DNA of 64,000 nt from Lunularia cruciata (GCA_948567375.1 OX419756.1:43316552-43380551); one strand, 5' to 3'; shown: positions 11,430 through 23,932, numbered from the stretch's first letter. Notes: generated by a model not told the origin, from the letters alone. Program-made: numbers and translations.

Positions 11430-11454
11430 GGCACTATTTGGAGGTTTTACTCTC
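11430..11454 (-). repeat. right terminal inverted repeat of the Tigger element
   Basis: Read on the minus strand it starts GAGAGTAAAACCTCCAAATA and is followed outward by the second target TA. Two TGTCACTATTG motifs lie about 130-160 bp inward, near 11297 and 11319, and look like subterminal transposase-binding repeats. Confidence 0.85.
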
Positions 11455-11950
11455 TAGTGTATTGACTTTGTACTATTCCTAGATATTTGGATTTAGAAAA
11501 AAAGTTGGATAAACAAGTTTTTTTTATTCAAAATTTTCTATATTCCAAGGATAATCCATGTGAATTAATCTTGATTTAGTTGTTGAGTCAAGATAAAATT
11601 ATATATTTTGGGGATTATTCTCATGAGTTTGGATACTCCTTTAGAATTTTGACTTTATACAAGTTTTAGTCTAATAACTTAAGTAACTCTAGTAATAAGT
11701 ATTTTTTGTGTGTAACTATTTCACTAGTATATAAACTAAGGATAAGAAAGTACTCATCATATTTCATTTGCAGTTATCTCTCTCCTTGAATTCTGTAATG
11801 AGTAATGGCTTGAGTCTTGGAGGTGCCTGGGAGTTTTAAACTTGAATTAGTGTGATATAGCTTGGGTTCTTTGCCTTCTTAGCCCATGATGCATGATGCA
11901 TTAAGTGAAAGTAGGCTCACAGTCAAACTTTATAATTTTAATTTTAGAAC

Positions 11951-12859
11951 AACTCTAATGGATAAGTTTCACATTCAAGTTAAATATGAAAATTTATGTG
12001 TTTATTGCAAAACATATGGGCCACCTTTAGAAGCAAATAGTTTAATAATATAGAATCAACCTGTTAATCAAGACTATAACTACACACTTACCACATTTTA
12101 CTCAAAATCAAGGGCTCTCAAAGTGTGCTATGTTCAGAGAAAATGGTATCAGCTATTAAGTGCTTGCATAATATATCTTCTTAAAATAGCAAAATGTACG
12201 CAACATGAGCCATCTACAAAAGGTCATGTAAAAAACAACCGAGGTGAAAACTTGGAGTGATGAACGATAGAAACTGGATTCTAAAAGTTACTGTAATGTA
12301 GTCCCAACCCGGAGAAAAAAATTCCACTATGAAGAGTAAATTTTTTCCCTCTTACCTGGTTTTATAAAGGTCCTTTCCAATAAGTAAATCTTTAAAATTT
12401 AACTTTCACTTAGCATGTTATATGTTTTTTGCCCCGAGAATCATCTTTTCCCATGGAAGATTCTTGAATTTTATCTGGGATCTTTCCAATAGTCTCTATT
12501 TCAATTTCTCAAAGGAAAAATGAATGTAAATAAAATCCAATATTACCATATTTTAATTTTAATTTAACCATGATGAACTCCAATGATTTATGTTTATTTT
12601 GCTCTTCCCCATTCTGATGGGCATTTACGAGAACATAGTTTACAATTTTTCATGAATTCAAGAGAAGCTAGGACAGAAATGATCCACAACAAGCAAACGT
12701 GGGTAGTCAATTAGATCTGCAAACTTAGGGTGCATATGAATAAAATTGTCAGCTTAGAAGTATAGTTAAGTCTAAATCTGCAATTCTCACACTGTCCAAG
12801 ATTTCAATTAGTCTGGTCATCAATATTGCCTTAGCTTCCTCGTCAGGCGTAGAAAGAGC
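11951..12859. other. no gene seen
   Basis: AT-rich DNA without long frames, element ends or clear repeats. Confidence 0.4.
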
Positions 12860-13129
12860 TCACTCGGAGATCTCATTTATCTCCTTGGCCACAGGTCCCA
12901 AGAACAGACCTCGCTCTTCTTTGATAAGTAATTTCTTATCTTTGACAACATTACGAGCTGGAAAGACTATCACTCTTCTCTCTACAGCTCCTGAAGTATC
13001 TGTCAAACAGAGATATTCCCTACCTACCATGAGGACCCAACCTGACTAGCTGAATTCATGTCTTACATTTGCAAGTTTTAGTTCACCCGAAATCCTATCG
13101 CCTCCTCCTGGCTGTCTTAGTATTGCCAT
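12860..13129 (-). pseudogene. unidentified 90-codon frame with one internal stop
   Basis: Reading from an ATG at 13129 down to a TGA at 12862-12860, the frame is protein-like over its whole length. It begins MAILRQPGGGDRISGELKL and continues later with GAVERRVIVFPARNV and GLFLGPVAKEI. One TAG at 13048-13046, codon 28, interrupts it and is explained by a single CAG to TAG change. Codon use and hydrophobic patterning look like a genuine exon rather than chance. An AG at about 13110 could serve as acceptor for an exon starting PGGGDR. I do not recognise the family. Confidence 0.4.
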
Positions 13130-13259
13130 ATCTCCCTTATAAAACGGGAGTCATGAACAACAATTAACATCTTCTCTTTAAATTGGATGAGATTAAACCC
13201 CAACGGGTGATTAAAGTAATAGAGCCCACCAAATCCTCATAAACCAAAGAAAACACAAT

Positions 13260-13583
13260 TTACCTGTTCCTTACCGTACTAAACTGAGTGTCTCGCTTCT
13301 CCCCGCCTACAAGACTTTTTATTAGTCTTGTCATTGTACGTATATAGCATGTACAGATGTCTACTGAGCATACTCTATATACCCAGCTAGATTTGTCAGT
13401 AAATAGTCTATTTAGTAACAACCTGTCGAACCTTTTAAAGTCTTGTAAGATGTCATCCGGCGAACAACTGTTGGTTAGTAAGGCGGAAACTATAGATACA
13501 TAAAGGTTGTACGCAAAGTTCCTATATACACGTTCAGCTCGTGTCAGGGGATTTCCATGAATCGTGAGTGTGACAAATCTCAC
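13260..13583 (-). CDS. unidentified hypothetical exon upstream of 12860-13129
   Basis: A 107-codon frame on the same strand 130 bp upstream of the preceding entry, beginning MRFVTLTIHGNPLTRAERV. It ends close to two good donor-like sites (GTAAGG at about 13274 and CAGGTAAAT at about 13265), so it could be spliced to 12860-13129. No domain, signal peptide or membrane segment is evident. It could equally be chance coding potential. Confidence 0.25.
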   Translation of the reverse strand: MRFVTLTIHGNPLTRAERVYRNFAYNLYVSIVSALLTNSCSPDDILQDFKRFDRLLLNRLFTDKSSWVYRVCSVDICTCYIRTMTRLIKSLVGGEKRDTQFSTVRNR

Positions 13584-14689
13584 AAATCACACGTTTTCCT
13601 CAAGAGTGGAAAAAGACTCAGCATTGTCCCATTAAACTTCTGATCTGGAGCAAATTGATGGGCACCATCTGTACCCTATAATTTATCATTCGTTATCATA
13701 TTTTCCCTTCGAGTTTGAAGCTAGTTTTATTCTCTCGTTTTATTTTGCATCACGTTCCTTATTCATGAGCCCTAAACAATCTCGCTTTTAGGTTAGTAGC
13801 ACGTCATTGTCTCTAGTTTTGTTTGGTATATCCAACTCTTTGATATATATTATTTGAATATACACCAAAGACACCTAAGGACACTTTTTAGAGAAAAGGC
13901 GATCGCTTAGAAACCACGAAGGACGGGAAGACCTCATCAGGCCGTACAAGGGAGAGAAAAAAAGTAACTTTTTTGACTTAAGCTTATTACCGCGATGCGC
14001 GGTCCGCCGTTCTTTTGTAGACGTGCTGCCGGCAGCCGGGATCTAGTTAGTAGCTGACAAGCGTTGGACGGCGGGGTAATTTGCCTGTGATGGATATCGC
14101 AAAACTACTTTCGGAACACGTAGATTCTTTGATCTTCGAACAATTATTATCTCATATATATTTTTGGATATATCCAAAGATATCCATGACTTTTTCAGAT
14201 CATTGTATAGCGTTATACATGATTATTTGGAGTATTGTATATAAATTTCCTCCACGTGATTATGGATGATCTTCTTTTCCAACGTGATATTACATTCCGG
14301 CGTTGTTGTGAATTCGTAGGTTGCTATGAAATACAGAAATGAATACTTAAAAGAAGGAAAATGAAGTATGAAATAAAATATTGATTTATACCAATAAATT
14401 AAAATAAAATTTGATGACATATCAAAAGCTTTGATCAAACCGGAGTCTTTTTCTATATCGTGGAACCATAGGACTTGGAAGTCAAACAAATATGAATAGA
14501 GTTGTTGTATTATATTGTATTATATCATATTCCTGCTTCAAATTCATTAGCTGTTCCCTACTTCTGCAACTTCTGGGATTACTTCCAATACATGAAAGAA
14601 ATCAAGATGTTGTTACAAAATGGATTTGAGAATGGACCTTTTCCATGGAACTAAATAGTTCAGTATTATGAATTGAGGAAAGAAAATCA
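13584..14689. other. no gene seen
   Basis: Contains a short GC-richer patch at about 13900-14075 in otherwise AT-rich DNA. Small frames at 14081-14489 on both strands overlap each other and have no recognisable content. Confidence 0.35.
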
Positions 14690-15249
14690 CTCCCCTAGCT
14701 GACGGTTAGGTCCCTCTAACTCCAGATATCCAACTATTCCAAGTGATATGTGATATTCACTATGGTGTGCAAAGATTAGGAGGCCAATGCTATTGCGTTC
14801 CATTGTTAGTTACTTGTTTGTAATCTTTATCACATAAAGAGTGAACTAGCTGTATGTCAAGTACATCAAAAACATAATCACTATCCTTGAGGAACCACTA
14901 TGAAGAGAAGAGTCACACATTCCATATACTATCACATACAAACATAGTAGCAAATGCACCAAAAGAGCCACATAACATACATCATAATCTTGCATATATA
15001 ACTACCAAGCTTGGGTCCATAGTGCCATCAATATTTGGGAGGTGGCATGGTTCACAATTGCAAACATGCTCCTTCCAAACAACACCATCACATCCTTCCA
15101 ACATGTGGCTAACCAAGATAATTGATGATCCCAATCTCCCAAGTGGCATGTCTACAAACCGTACTTATACAATCCTCTCTTCATTGTCTAAACCACTCTC
15201 TTTGCTAAGCTATCTACCTTAGGGTGATCTGAGAAGTAATACAATGATC

Positions 15250-15740
15250 AATCAAGCCTTGTCACACAAGACTTTAAATTGTCCCAATAACTCTATATCT
15301 TGATGAATAAAGACTTCAACTAGTGCACCAAAATGACTAAAAACCCGATCTAAGAATGAGTAAGTTGTCACTTCATTGCAATTGTCAAGAAGTATCACCA
15401 ACTCAATCAACTTGGAGACGTACTCCACCATAGCCAAAACTTACCAATGATAACTCAGAATTAATGGTATATATCTAACACAGTCAAAACTCTAGTAATA
15501 AACCACTCCCATGATAGGTAATGGGTAAAACTATGGCATTTGAATATTAAATGATGCTCTAACTTGGTCACAAACCACACATCTAGTAACAAACTATTAT
15601 ATATTGGTTTGTATACCATTCTACCAATAATAAATCTCAAGTAAGCTATATGTCTGCTTTACACCAAAATGTCCTAGATCCTCATGAGCATGTCGTATAG
15701 ATTGTGGTCTTTGAGATCAAAAGTGTACTACTTGCTCTTT
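15250..15740 (-). pseudogene. Gypsy integrase remnant
   Basis: The zinc-binding part (about 15720-15560) has HAHEDLGHFGVKQTYSLLE and a CVVCDQ pair. The core (15437-15252) has MVEYVSKLIELVILLD and TTYSFLDRVFSHFGA. Both match the plus-strand relative at 61914-62312. The element's more distal coding end continues to about 14960, where the reverse complement of the 62930-63000 tract is found. Confidence 0.7.
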
Positions 15741-15799
15741 ACCATTCTCTCATAGATATCAAAGATTTCTACCCTCCAATCTAAACCACTTGGTTTGTT

Positions 15800-17450
15800 G
15801 AAAGATATCGTCTCTCTCTTATACCACCCATGACACAAGTGCAAAGATAGTCCATCATTAAGACATCATCATGAATGTCTTGTTGATCTATACCAATATT
15901 TCCACCCTTTGGATTTGAGACCTCAACAACTCCTTCTCTCTATATTGAGAGAGAGCTTGAGAAAATATACATAGGAAGGCATATGCATGACAACATGACA
16001 TCATATCCTATCTGTCTCACCATGCTAACATGCCCCAGTTTGATCTGGCTTGTTGGTACATGGGTTTTTACTCACCCCATCTACATCATGGTTCAACACT
16101 CTTGATATTTAAATAACCATGAAATTATACTCTTGTAAAATCATAACCAATCATCCAAGCTACCTTAAAAGCTTGTCAGACTCTATTAACCACTTCAATG
16201 GTTGGTGATTAGTGATGAGAGGCAAAGGTTACAAAATAGATAACATTGGAGATGTGCTACTACCCACACTATTGCAAAACAGTCTCCTTCATATGAACTA
16301 TACTTTATCTCTTTTGAATGTTGGAGAAACTAGCGTAGGCCACCACAAACTCCTTCTTCTCATCATCTTGTTGGGTGAACATTGCTCCAAGCTCCAATGT
16401 ACTCCAATCATTATGAACTTGGAATGGTCATCCTCTAATCAGTCTCTTAAGAATAGAGGCATATGTCAACCTCTCCTAAAGATTGATAAATGCTCTCTCT
16501 TGCTCATCTCCCCAACATCACTCTTATGTAAGCTTGGACAACTTTTTCAAGGCCTTGGCAATGACACTAAATACTCTAACATATTGATGACAATAGTTCA
16601 ACCCAAGGAATACTTGCACTACACTCACATCTGTAGGCCAAGAAATATGTACAATAGGGTTCACCTCGGTCTATTGAATGCAAAGTCAACTAGGGTAGAT
16701 AGTGTGACCTCAATACTCAAATTGCTCATGGAAGAATTTACAATTCCATGATGTAATTTGAGTCCATGAAATCTCAATCTCTCAAACACCTCCAACAAAT
16801 GTCTCTCATGCTCTTCCATGGAAATACTAGAGACCAATATATAAACAATGTAACGCCAAGCAAAATCTAATCTCTCTAGATCCTATCCATGACCCTTTGT
16901 AACTTGCCAAGATATTATTTAACCCAAATGGTAAGAACCTCCACTAATTCAATACATATTTACCATGAAGATCAGTAGCCCAAAATGCTATGTTGGACTT
17001 GTCATCCTCCTTGACTGGCAGCTAATGATCTAAAGTACTAAAGACCTTTGCATGCCCAATTGCATCAAAGATCTCTTCCAAAGTAGGCATAGAATACTAA
17101 TCAACCTTAGTTTGTCAATTGACAGGACAATAATCTCCACACATCTTCCTATCTATGTAGTTGCCATGCATTCCTTGTTGGCTAGCATCATTGTAGTTGA
17201 AGCATAATCTCCATGTGAAATCTCTAGCAAACCAACCTTAGAAAGGTCTCTACTCCAACTCTGAATCAAATCACTCTCCATGTCTCTATATCTACAGGGA
17301 CATCAAAAAATGTATTACTAATAAGCTCAATCCAAATACCAAGACCTTTCAAATGACTTTCCAAGAGTCCAAGTCCCTTCAAAGATCCAAATTCTTTATA
17401 TTGAATGCAAAATAACTTGAATAACTCCTCAAAAACCTCCAAACTCTTAG
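15800..17450 (-). pseudogene. Gypsy reverse transcriptase/RNase H remnant
   Basis: Translated on the minus strand around 16850-16740, the palm region reads RYIVYILVSSISMEEHERHL, the position of the usual YIDDILVFS...EEH, so both catalytic aspartates are gone. Downstream at about 16640-16590, WPTDVSVVQVFLGL matches the RT thumb signature WPxPxxxxxxxxFLGL. Stops and shifts are frequent. Only the family assignment is secure. Confidence 0.65.
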
Positions 17451-19379
17451 TGTTCCCTCTCTTGTAAGCTTGGATCCAATGTTTGGCTCACAATTATCCT
17501 TTGTAATTGATGTAGGAATGGAAGTTGCATTGATTGGCTGCTACATTGGGTCCTTGAGAGTAATTATGTCATGCATCTAATTGCTAAAGTCCCTAACCTT
17601 AGAGCCAAAAATCCCTCTACTTTGACTACAATTTAAACACGTCCTCTAGCTACATTCCAAGTAGACCAAGGATGTAACCTAAGTAGACCATGCTAACTTG
17701 GATGTATTCCAAGAATACTACTTCTCTAGTAATCATTGGTTGTGTCCCAAGAATACCATGCCCACTTGGTCCATTGCTTCCATCATGTGGTTGAATTGTC
17801 TTGATAAGCATAGAGCTCACAATTATCCAATTGGTGATGCCTACACAACTCAACCAATCCAAGGCTCACAATCCAGGTCAAAAGTTCAAGTTCATAGCTT
17901 GAGCTAACACCTGATGCCTAAATGGATCTCATATTGTTAAAATAACATTAATATTGGTATGGAAACTCATTGCTTACTCTCTCTCATCAACATTGGGCTC
18001 CACCAATTATTGCAATTATGAGTCCTAAAAAATTCTAAGACCTCCTTCTCAAAAAGAACAAGAGCCTAGGGAACTCATGAGTGTGGGTAAAGTGGCTCTT
18101 TGCTACCCAACAAGGTCACCATTGCTATATGTGACCTATCAACTACTACCACTATTTGAGATTGACACCCAACATCCAAGATGTAGTCAATAATCAAATG
18201 TGATGGCTATTGAATACAATCATAAGCATGTTATAGAAACTCTTTATGTATTGAGGTTCATTCACCAAAGACAAAGATATGAGCTTGTGATCTAACTCTT
18301 GTTGTATCTACCAACATGGTAGGTCTCATCCAAGAATGGACCTAATGTTACTCACGACCACCCATGTGAAAAATCACCCATTGATTGGAGGGTTCTCCAA
18401 AATGTAGGTTGGAGAAATGACCTGATGAACTTGGATATAACTAGTATATATAACATCTCCAAAAACATACTAGACGTAAACTTGGCCAACAGAGGTATGT
18501 CCTTGATGTAGACATCCAAAAATCACCAAATGAAAGGGATCATGTCTATCTAGATCCAATGCCCATAGCAAGGAAATGTCTATTGGTAGGGTCTTCTAGT
18601 AATCATTGATGGCTAGCATTGGTAATAATTCAAGATACCAATAGGCCAGGTAAGCCACATGATGTAGACATATTTCCTAAGAGTTTCATCTCTCTCCATA
18701 TACAAATACCTCTAAACATGTATGTATATCTATGGTACCATACTAATTCATTGATAATACCACCAAACAACTCCAAGAAGGCATTCTCCTTCTACTAGAT
18801 TTTATGAAGCAATAAGTGTGGTATCCAAAGGTGACAAGGTAATAGAATCTGAATGCTCATCCTCAAATTGGTTCACTGGTGTACAAAGGCTTCACTCCAA
18901 ATTTTTTTTATCAATTTATCCACATGTTGCTTTAATGCCTCATCAAAATTCCACAATGGAACATCCAAGGTGGATGGAACAACCCCACTTGTACTCCAAA
19001 TTTGAGTGATCTCCTGTTGTATTAGAGTATACTCTGCATGGGCATTCCACTCCAATAACTCACTAGGCCAAGTAATGGAACCACTCAATGTAGAGATTGA
19101 TGCCATAGTCCTTGAGTGTAGTGAGCCAAGACTACCTCTGCTAAAGTGCACTAGTATGTGACATACACATCCCTCACTTGGTTGCTAACTCGGTCTATAG
19201 GAAGTTTTTTCCTCATAGTAGCCAATGCTAAAACCCATGGGGTATATAACATTACTCCACCAACTTACTCAACATATAAATTTACTACTGTCATAATGGC
19301 TGTCATCACAGAACTGTCAATTTGATAATCAAGCTAAATTTGGATAATGAGGTCCCCACATGTGATGGACTATGTAAAA

Positions 19380-20230
19380 CCACTCCTTAGAGATATTTGG
19401 ATCTGAAATAGACATCTCTCCATATTGGTTTTCTATAGCCCAAGATCAAAAGCAATAGCATTTCCCAATATGAAAGGCTATGCACTAGAGTCTGGTGGGA
19501 TCCTTGTGTTGTATAGACCTTCCTTAAAGGTACAATTAAACCTAAAAATCCCACTCTAGTTGTCCAATAAGACAACTCCAAGTGTAAGCAGAGTTCGCTC
19601 AAATGTAGGTCTAGTTTGTACCTCCTTCAACCTAACTGTTGTTGCTTCCCAAAAGCCATTGGTAGCCAAATAAATCCAATCCTCCTCAACCAAGTCAACT
19701 CCACTATCAACCACCTCTACTTTAAAAGCAAGAACCACACCATCTCTACTCTAAAAAAATGTGACAACCAACCAAAACACTAGATTTTGGTCAACTCCTG
19801 ATGTAAATATATCATTTGTTGAGAAGCAAGGGGAGTGCACAATCATTTGAGTACATCCTAACTTTGTGCTAGACACAATCTTTGTAGAAGTAGGTAAGTG
19901 ACAAACATCTATTCTATCTTTTACTCCATCACCCACCTATCTGACTTACATTAGGACATCTAGGAGCCATGAATGTCATCTATATATTGCCTCAAAAGGT
20001 GTGAAAGATTGTGGAAGTTTAACTTGTCTACTAGTCTCTCCTCTCCATGTGTCCAACTCCACTAATGTTCATCTAGGCTCAAGGGCACTTATTACACTCC
20101 TAGGCATTGCGGTGGATGCATCTACTTATGCTAATCCACACATGAAGTCCAAGACATCCCTATCACTAGCATATGAGGTGGAAGAATGGAACCTTGGAAT
20201 AGAAATCTGATCTCCTTGGTGCCATAGCCA
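19380..20230 (-). pseudogene. Gypsy gag-protease region remnant
   Basis: Aligns with 53740-54640. Shared peptides include RLASMA (linker), KVEVVDSGVDLVEE against RVEVVDSEADLVEE, and RPTFER. The protease active-site region reads DSSA followed by TAG at 19480-19478. The plus-strand relative has DSGA followed by TAG at the same codon. The protease would have matured the polyprotein; it is dead here. Confidence 0.7.
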
Positions 20231-20300
20231 TGCTAGCCAATCTTTGTTGCAACTATGCAATCCAAGTAGTCATGGTTTCACTAGCCCATCTCCTGGTCAT

Positions 20301-21415
20301 GACTTACACAGAGCAGAAGTGCAACCTCGGGATTGACCTTTCAGTACCATCCTTCCCTCTGTACATATTTCAACAGGTTAAGCTCAGTTTCATTTATGGT
20401 CGGGAGAATTCAGCCATCAGTAGGCATGCCTTTTATTGTACAGAACTTACGTTCTTTTTCGTTTATGGGATGTCTGGCAAGCCAGCTACTTGCATGTACC
20501 AATACCCATTTCTATACAGTTTCGTCCGGGGACCAAAAACGAATACTTTAATCCCCATTTGTCACAGTTTCCATGATGTAATCTCGCTCATCTCGTGTTT
20601 GGGATCACCGTTGATATACTCTTGTGCCTTGAATCTTCTAAAGGCCTTGTAGGTTGTGGTTTTAGAGTGAGATTCTTGACTTGCTCGATGACTTGCTGGA
20701 CTTGCTTATTCTAGGACGATGTGGAATTAGAAGTTCACTTTGACCTCCTTCTAGTTACTCTTTAGCATTGCAGTTGATATGCTTTATGAATTAGCTACCC
20801 AGGGAGTTAGCCCTAAACTACACCGACCCTTGTGATAGAAGGGTGAGCCAGGCACTGTTACAACCCTTCACGCCGCAACTTCCCACTGGCTAATATCTAC
20901 ACGGGAAGCAGAACTGGCGTATTAATACACCATTGAAGCAGAACTACAGTATGAGGATTGCTTAGAGTATTGCCATACTTCCAGTGTTCATTAGTGAGGA
21001 AGTGTTAGAGCTCACGATCCTAACATGAAATGAATACCTTTGAATGAACGTAGTACAGCCGAGAATACCTTTGAAGTAGAAATGGCAATGGCTGTTCAGC
21101 ATTTCTTCGGACGTTGGGGATACGCCGATCCCTGCGTCAAATTAGTATGCGTCATTTATCTGGTCAACATCTATCTGAATCAGTCGTCGATGAAGTGATT
21201 TCGAAGCCTTGCCGCAGAGATATATTGGTCTCAGTTGAGCAGGTTGGACACTTCACTCCTCGAGTCAAGAGGCTCTTGAAGCAGATCGCGCATAGCATTC
21301 AACCCAGGTAACAAATCCATGATCTCCGTTGATAAGTTTGTCTTACATAAATGACTAACTTCGAGAGGGTTTTCACCTCTCTCGTTCGACAATGTACGTG
21401 TATATGTCTCGCCAA
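20301..21415. other. no gene supported
   Basis: Plus-strand frames at 20230-20652 and 21114-21311 have no recognisable domain, and the first begins inside the Gypsy remnant. The 21360-21415 stretch is the 3' flank of the transporter pseudogene. Confidence 0.35.
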
Positions 21416-23932
21416 TCAGATATTGGCGAGAAATATTATATATTGGCCTTCGGAAACTGGAACAACGTGGTGTACTCCCCTGACCTCCTGATGTAAGGAC
21501 TCCTCTACGTCTGTAATTCCTGTAGATGGCTTGGGGTTATCACCGCTGCGACTTTGATCTTCTCGACGCAACGGTGATGTCCACGAGCTCCAGCGCCAAG
21601 TATGAGGGTCCAGCAACTTCCATCGCCTGCTCGTATCTGTTGTGTAACGCTCATTAACGTAAGTGTAATTAAGGCTGACCCCCACATAGAGCACAACATT
21701 TGCGCTTGCTATCCCAGCCATGACCCAGTAGAACTTGTCAAGCCGTCCAGAGTTCAAGTTCTTCGAGTGCAGCCATTTGCCAGAGAATGTCCCCACGACA
21801 TGGACGATCACACTGCTGGCGAAGTAACCCATAGCGAGTGTGAACAGAAAAAATCCCGTGCCAATTGTTCTCATAGTCTTCGGTGTTTCGGTGTAGAAGA
21901 ACTCCATATGGCCGACGTAAATCTGAAGCTGGCTGGTCCTCAAGGTTTAGGGCCTTGACTAAAGCTAGACGCTTCCTTTCTACCAATGCAGCTGTGACCA
22001 TAGCCAGCACCGAGAGAACCAAACCCACTCCAATTCTCTGCAGCATGCTTATTCCAGTCTCAAGGGAAGTCACTTGTTTCAAAGCGGACTTCATCACGAA
22101 GTCGTACAGAGGGATGGTTATCAGCACCGTTAGGTGCAGAAATATCCCTACCGATGCTGGTGCCATCACGAAGTACACGCTCAAGTGTCTGTTCAGTGTT
22201 TGGCTTTGCTCCACAGAGAATGTGATCATCTGAGCGAGGACTGTGTAATACAAAAAGCTGCATGCCATGGTTGGAATAAGATGAAAGATCCGTTTCACTT
22301 CCTCCACCTTCTCGACTGAACCCACATGCTAAGCCTTCCCAGCAGAGTTTATGCTTTTCTGTACTATGGGAGCCTTATCAAAGAACCTGGACAGAATACA
22401 AATCTTCAATACTCGTAACATACTTTTGCACAAAAATCACTCTGAAGTTCTTTTACGAATATCTTACTACGAAGAGCTGACAGTTCGCACACAGACAAGT
22501 GCAGTCGAGACGTAATAATACTTCAGTCATCAATGTTGGCCGCACAAAATTAGCCTCACAAATATCCTCTACCGCCTTGCATGAAAATAATCTCACTCAC
22601 ACTAATATTGGCCGAGGCTAGGTGATTCACACGCATTAATTACGCTGTATAGTGTAGTTACACTTAAAGCTTAAGAATCGATCGATGCACACGATGGACT
22701 TGGATTGGCACCACCATGAAGCGCAAGCGGTATTAAAGACATCCTCAGAAAATGTAGCAACAAGTATACGATGTACGATGATGGACTTGGATTTGCACCT
22801 CCACCAAGTGGAATGGATATTAAAGGCATGCTCATGAAGTAACATCTAACAATTTGTCTACATTGACCGTCCTCAAGTCAGAAGGTGTAGCGAGAACTAT
22901 GATCAGGTTACCTAAAAAGGAAGTTGCTCTTATCATTGTCGTAGTGCTGGAGGTATGCTTGTGGATTATCTATAAACAGAAGCATGGATTGTCGGAACTC
23001 CTAGGTTGAAGGATGCGGTAATCTTCTGTTCCTGAATGCCGCCGCTGTAACTTGCAGTGCGTGAGTAAGAGGGCTACCCGTAGGGTTCTTGTATCTGTCC
23101 CTTCTCCTGGCGCTTACCAACTGGATCAATGATAGCAGCATTATAAAGGCAAGGGTGCCAAATCCCCAATCTCGTCCCGGGTGCGTTTGGATGTAGACCA
23201 GCATGGTGACAGACAGAAGGCCACCCAAGCTGACGATAAAAACGAACCAGTTGAAGAACATCGGCAGATTTGATTTCTCCAACGGGTCCGTGATATCGAA
23301 TTGATCGGCCCCGAAAGCTGAGACACATGACTTGATGGATCCGATCCCTAAAGCTACCATGTACAGCCCCATATATAGCACTTCACAAGAGGCCAGCCAT
23401 GAGCCGGTCGGCAGTTGTGCCTTAACTGGTCGATGTCACTGCAGGCTGGTGGCCTCAGCGATGGCAACGTCGCTGTGAGCGTGAGTAAAACTAACCCCTG
23501 CAGCAAGCAACTCACCGAGAGCAAATTATGATTCTGACCCTTACGTTAGAATCTACCAAGGAGGTTGGAAGAGTCATGAGCACGACGTGAAAGACATGTT
23601 GACGTAGTTAAATACAACGATCGGCATTGAGAAGACATTGACAAGATGGAAACTTAGAACGGACATTAAAGATTTGAAGAATGCTGCGAAGCGATTGAGA
23701 CCACGACCACTCACGAGCATTTGAACAACAATGGCGCAACAAAGTGTACAGAAGCGCCCCAACCAAGTGTCAGCGACGAATCCCCCTACGATGAAAGTCA
23801 TGTATAAGGCCCCGACATATGTTGTTACCACGTTCGCGGAGTAATCCAGGCGCAGATGCATAAAGCCCGTCAGATACGTGATCTAGTTCTGATTTACCCC
23901 GAATCCCGCTATTCTTTCGCACATTTCAGTTC
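21416..23932 (-). pseudogene. NPF/PTR (NRT1/peptide transporter) family gene, broken
   Basis: An intact gene would encode a 12-helix proton-coupled nitrate/peptide/hormone transporter of the plasma membrane or vacuole. Exon-like blocks on the minus strand: 23932-23715 with the ExxER motif (EMCER) and FVADTWLGRF; 23497 to about 23001 with LLTLTATLPSLRPPACS, ALGIGSIKSCVSAFGADQFD and FFNWFVF; 22386 to about 21970 with FFDKAPI, VEEVKRIFHLIP and the IPLYDF helix; then about 21945-21416 with MEFFYTETPKTMRTIG and LNSGRLDKFYWVMAG. Splice sites fit (CTC|GTGAGT; CAG|GG; CCAG|G). Lesions: TAG after VNQN in the first block, a frameshift near 23440, a stop after the PHPST tract near 23001, a TAG near 22332, and a deletion with frameshift near 21945 that removes about the helix before MEFFY. 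The first exon is not found. Confidence 0.85.

Larger units (their letters stand above)
8850..11454 (+). mobile_element. pogo/Tigger-type DNA transposon, 2605 bp, TA target duplication
   Basis: The element lies between two TA dinucleotides (8848-8849 and 11455-11456), the target duplication expected for the Tc1/mariner-pogo superfamily. Terminal inverted repeats of about 25 bp begin CAGAGTAAAACCTC on the left and GAGAGTAAAACCTC on the right, the usual pogo/Tigger style. Between them are a 5' minisatellite, a decayed transposase gene (9384-11151) and repeated TGTCACTATTG motifs near both ends. The host sequence on either side is one continuous Gypsy LTR. It is probably immobile because the transposase is broken, unless supplied in trans. 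Confidence 0.9.
8652..11950 (+). mobile_element. Gypsy LTR interrupted by a Tigger transposon
   Basis: Left part 8652-8849 matches 61357-61560, including CATTAGTCATGATTAGC and GTTAGTCATAGC. Right part 11455 to about 11950 matches 55110-55600: AAGGATAATCCATGTGAA, CAAGATAA, a TATATAAA box at 11728-11735 and CTCATCAT...TTTCATTTGCA. Removing 8850-11454 restores the LTR without a gap (ACTA | GTGTATTGAC). The right LTR end is only approximate, near a GGCTCACA shared with 55602. Confidence 0.85.
14690..20300 (-). mobile_element. decayed Gypsy copy, 5' truncated and lacking its LTRs
   Basis: This is the reverse-complement relative of the Gypsy split across 52331-63346. Shared landmarks run from gag-protease linker (20300) to the polypurine tract (AGCTAGGGGA at about 14700-14691). 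The copy stops exactly where the 3' LTR should start and lacks gag upstream of about 20300. It retains the RT and RNase H region (about 19000-15800) that the plus-strand copy has lost. Many stops and frameshifts leave no usable frame. Confidence 0.8.

Noticed and set aside
20230-20652. 140-codon plus-strand frame
   Set aside because: It begins antisense to a Gypsy remnant and crosses its boundary; the protein matches nothing and is probably chance.
20820-20900. Possible tRNA-like fold in a short GC-richer patch
   Set aside because: I could not assemble a cloverleaf with a proper T arm and acceptor stem by eye.
21602-22325. Plus-strand frames opposite the transporter
   Set aside because: Antisense shadows of the NPF coding sequence, whose minus-strand motifs are clear.
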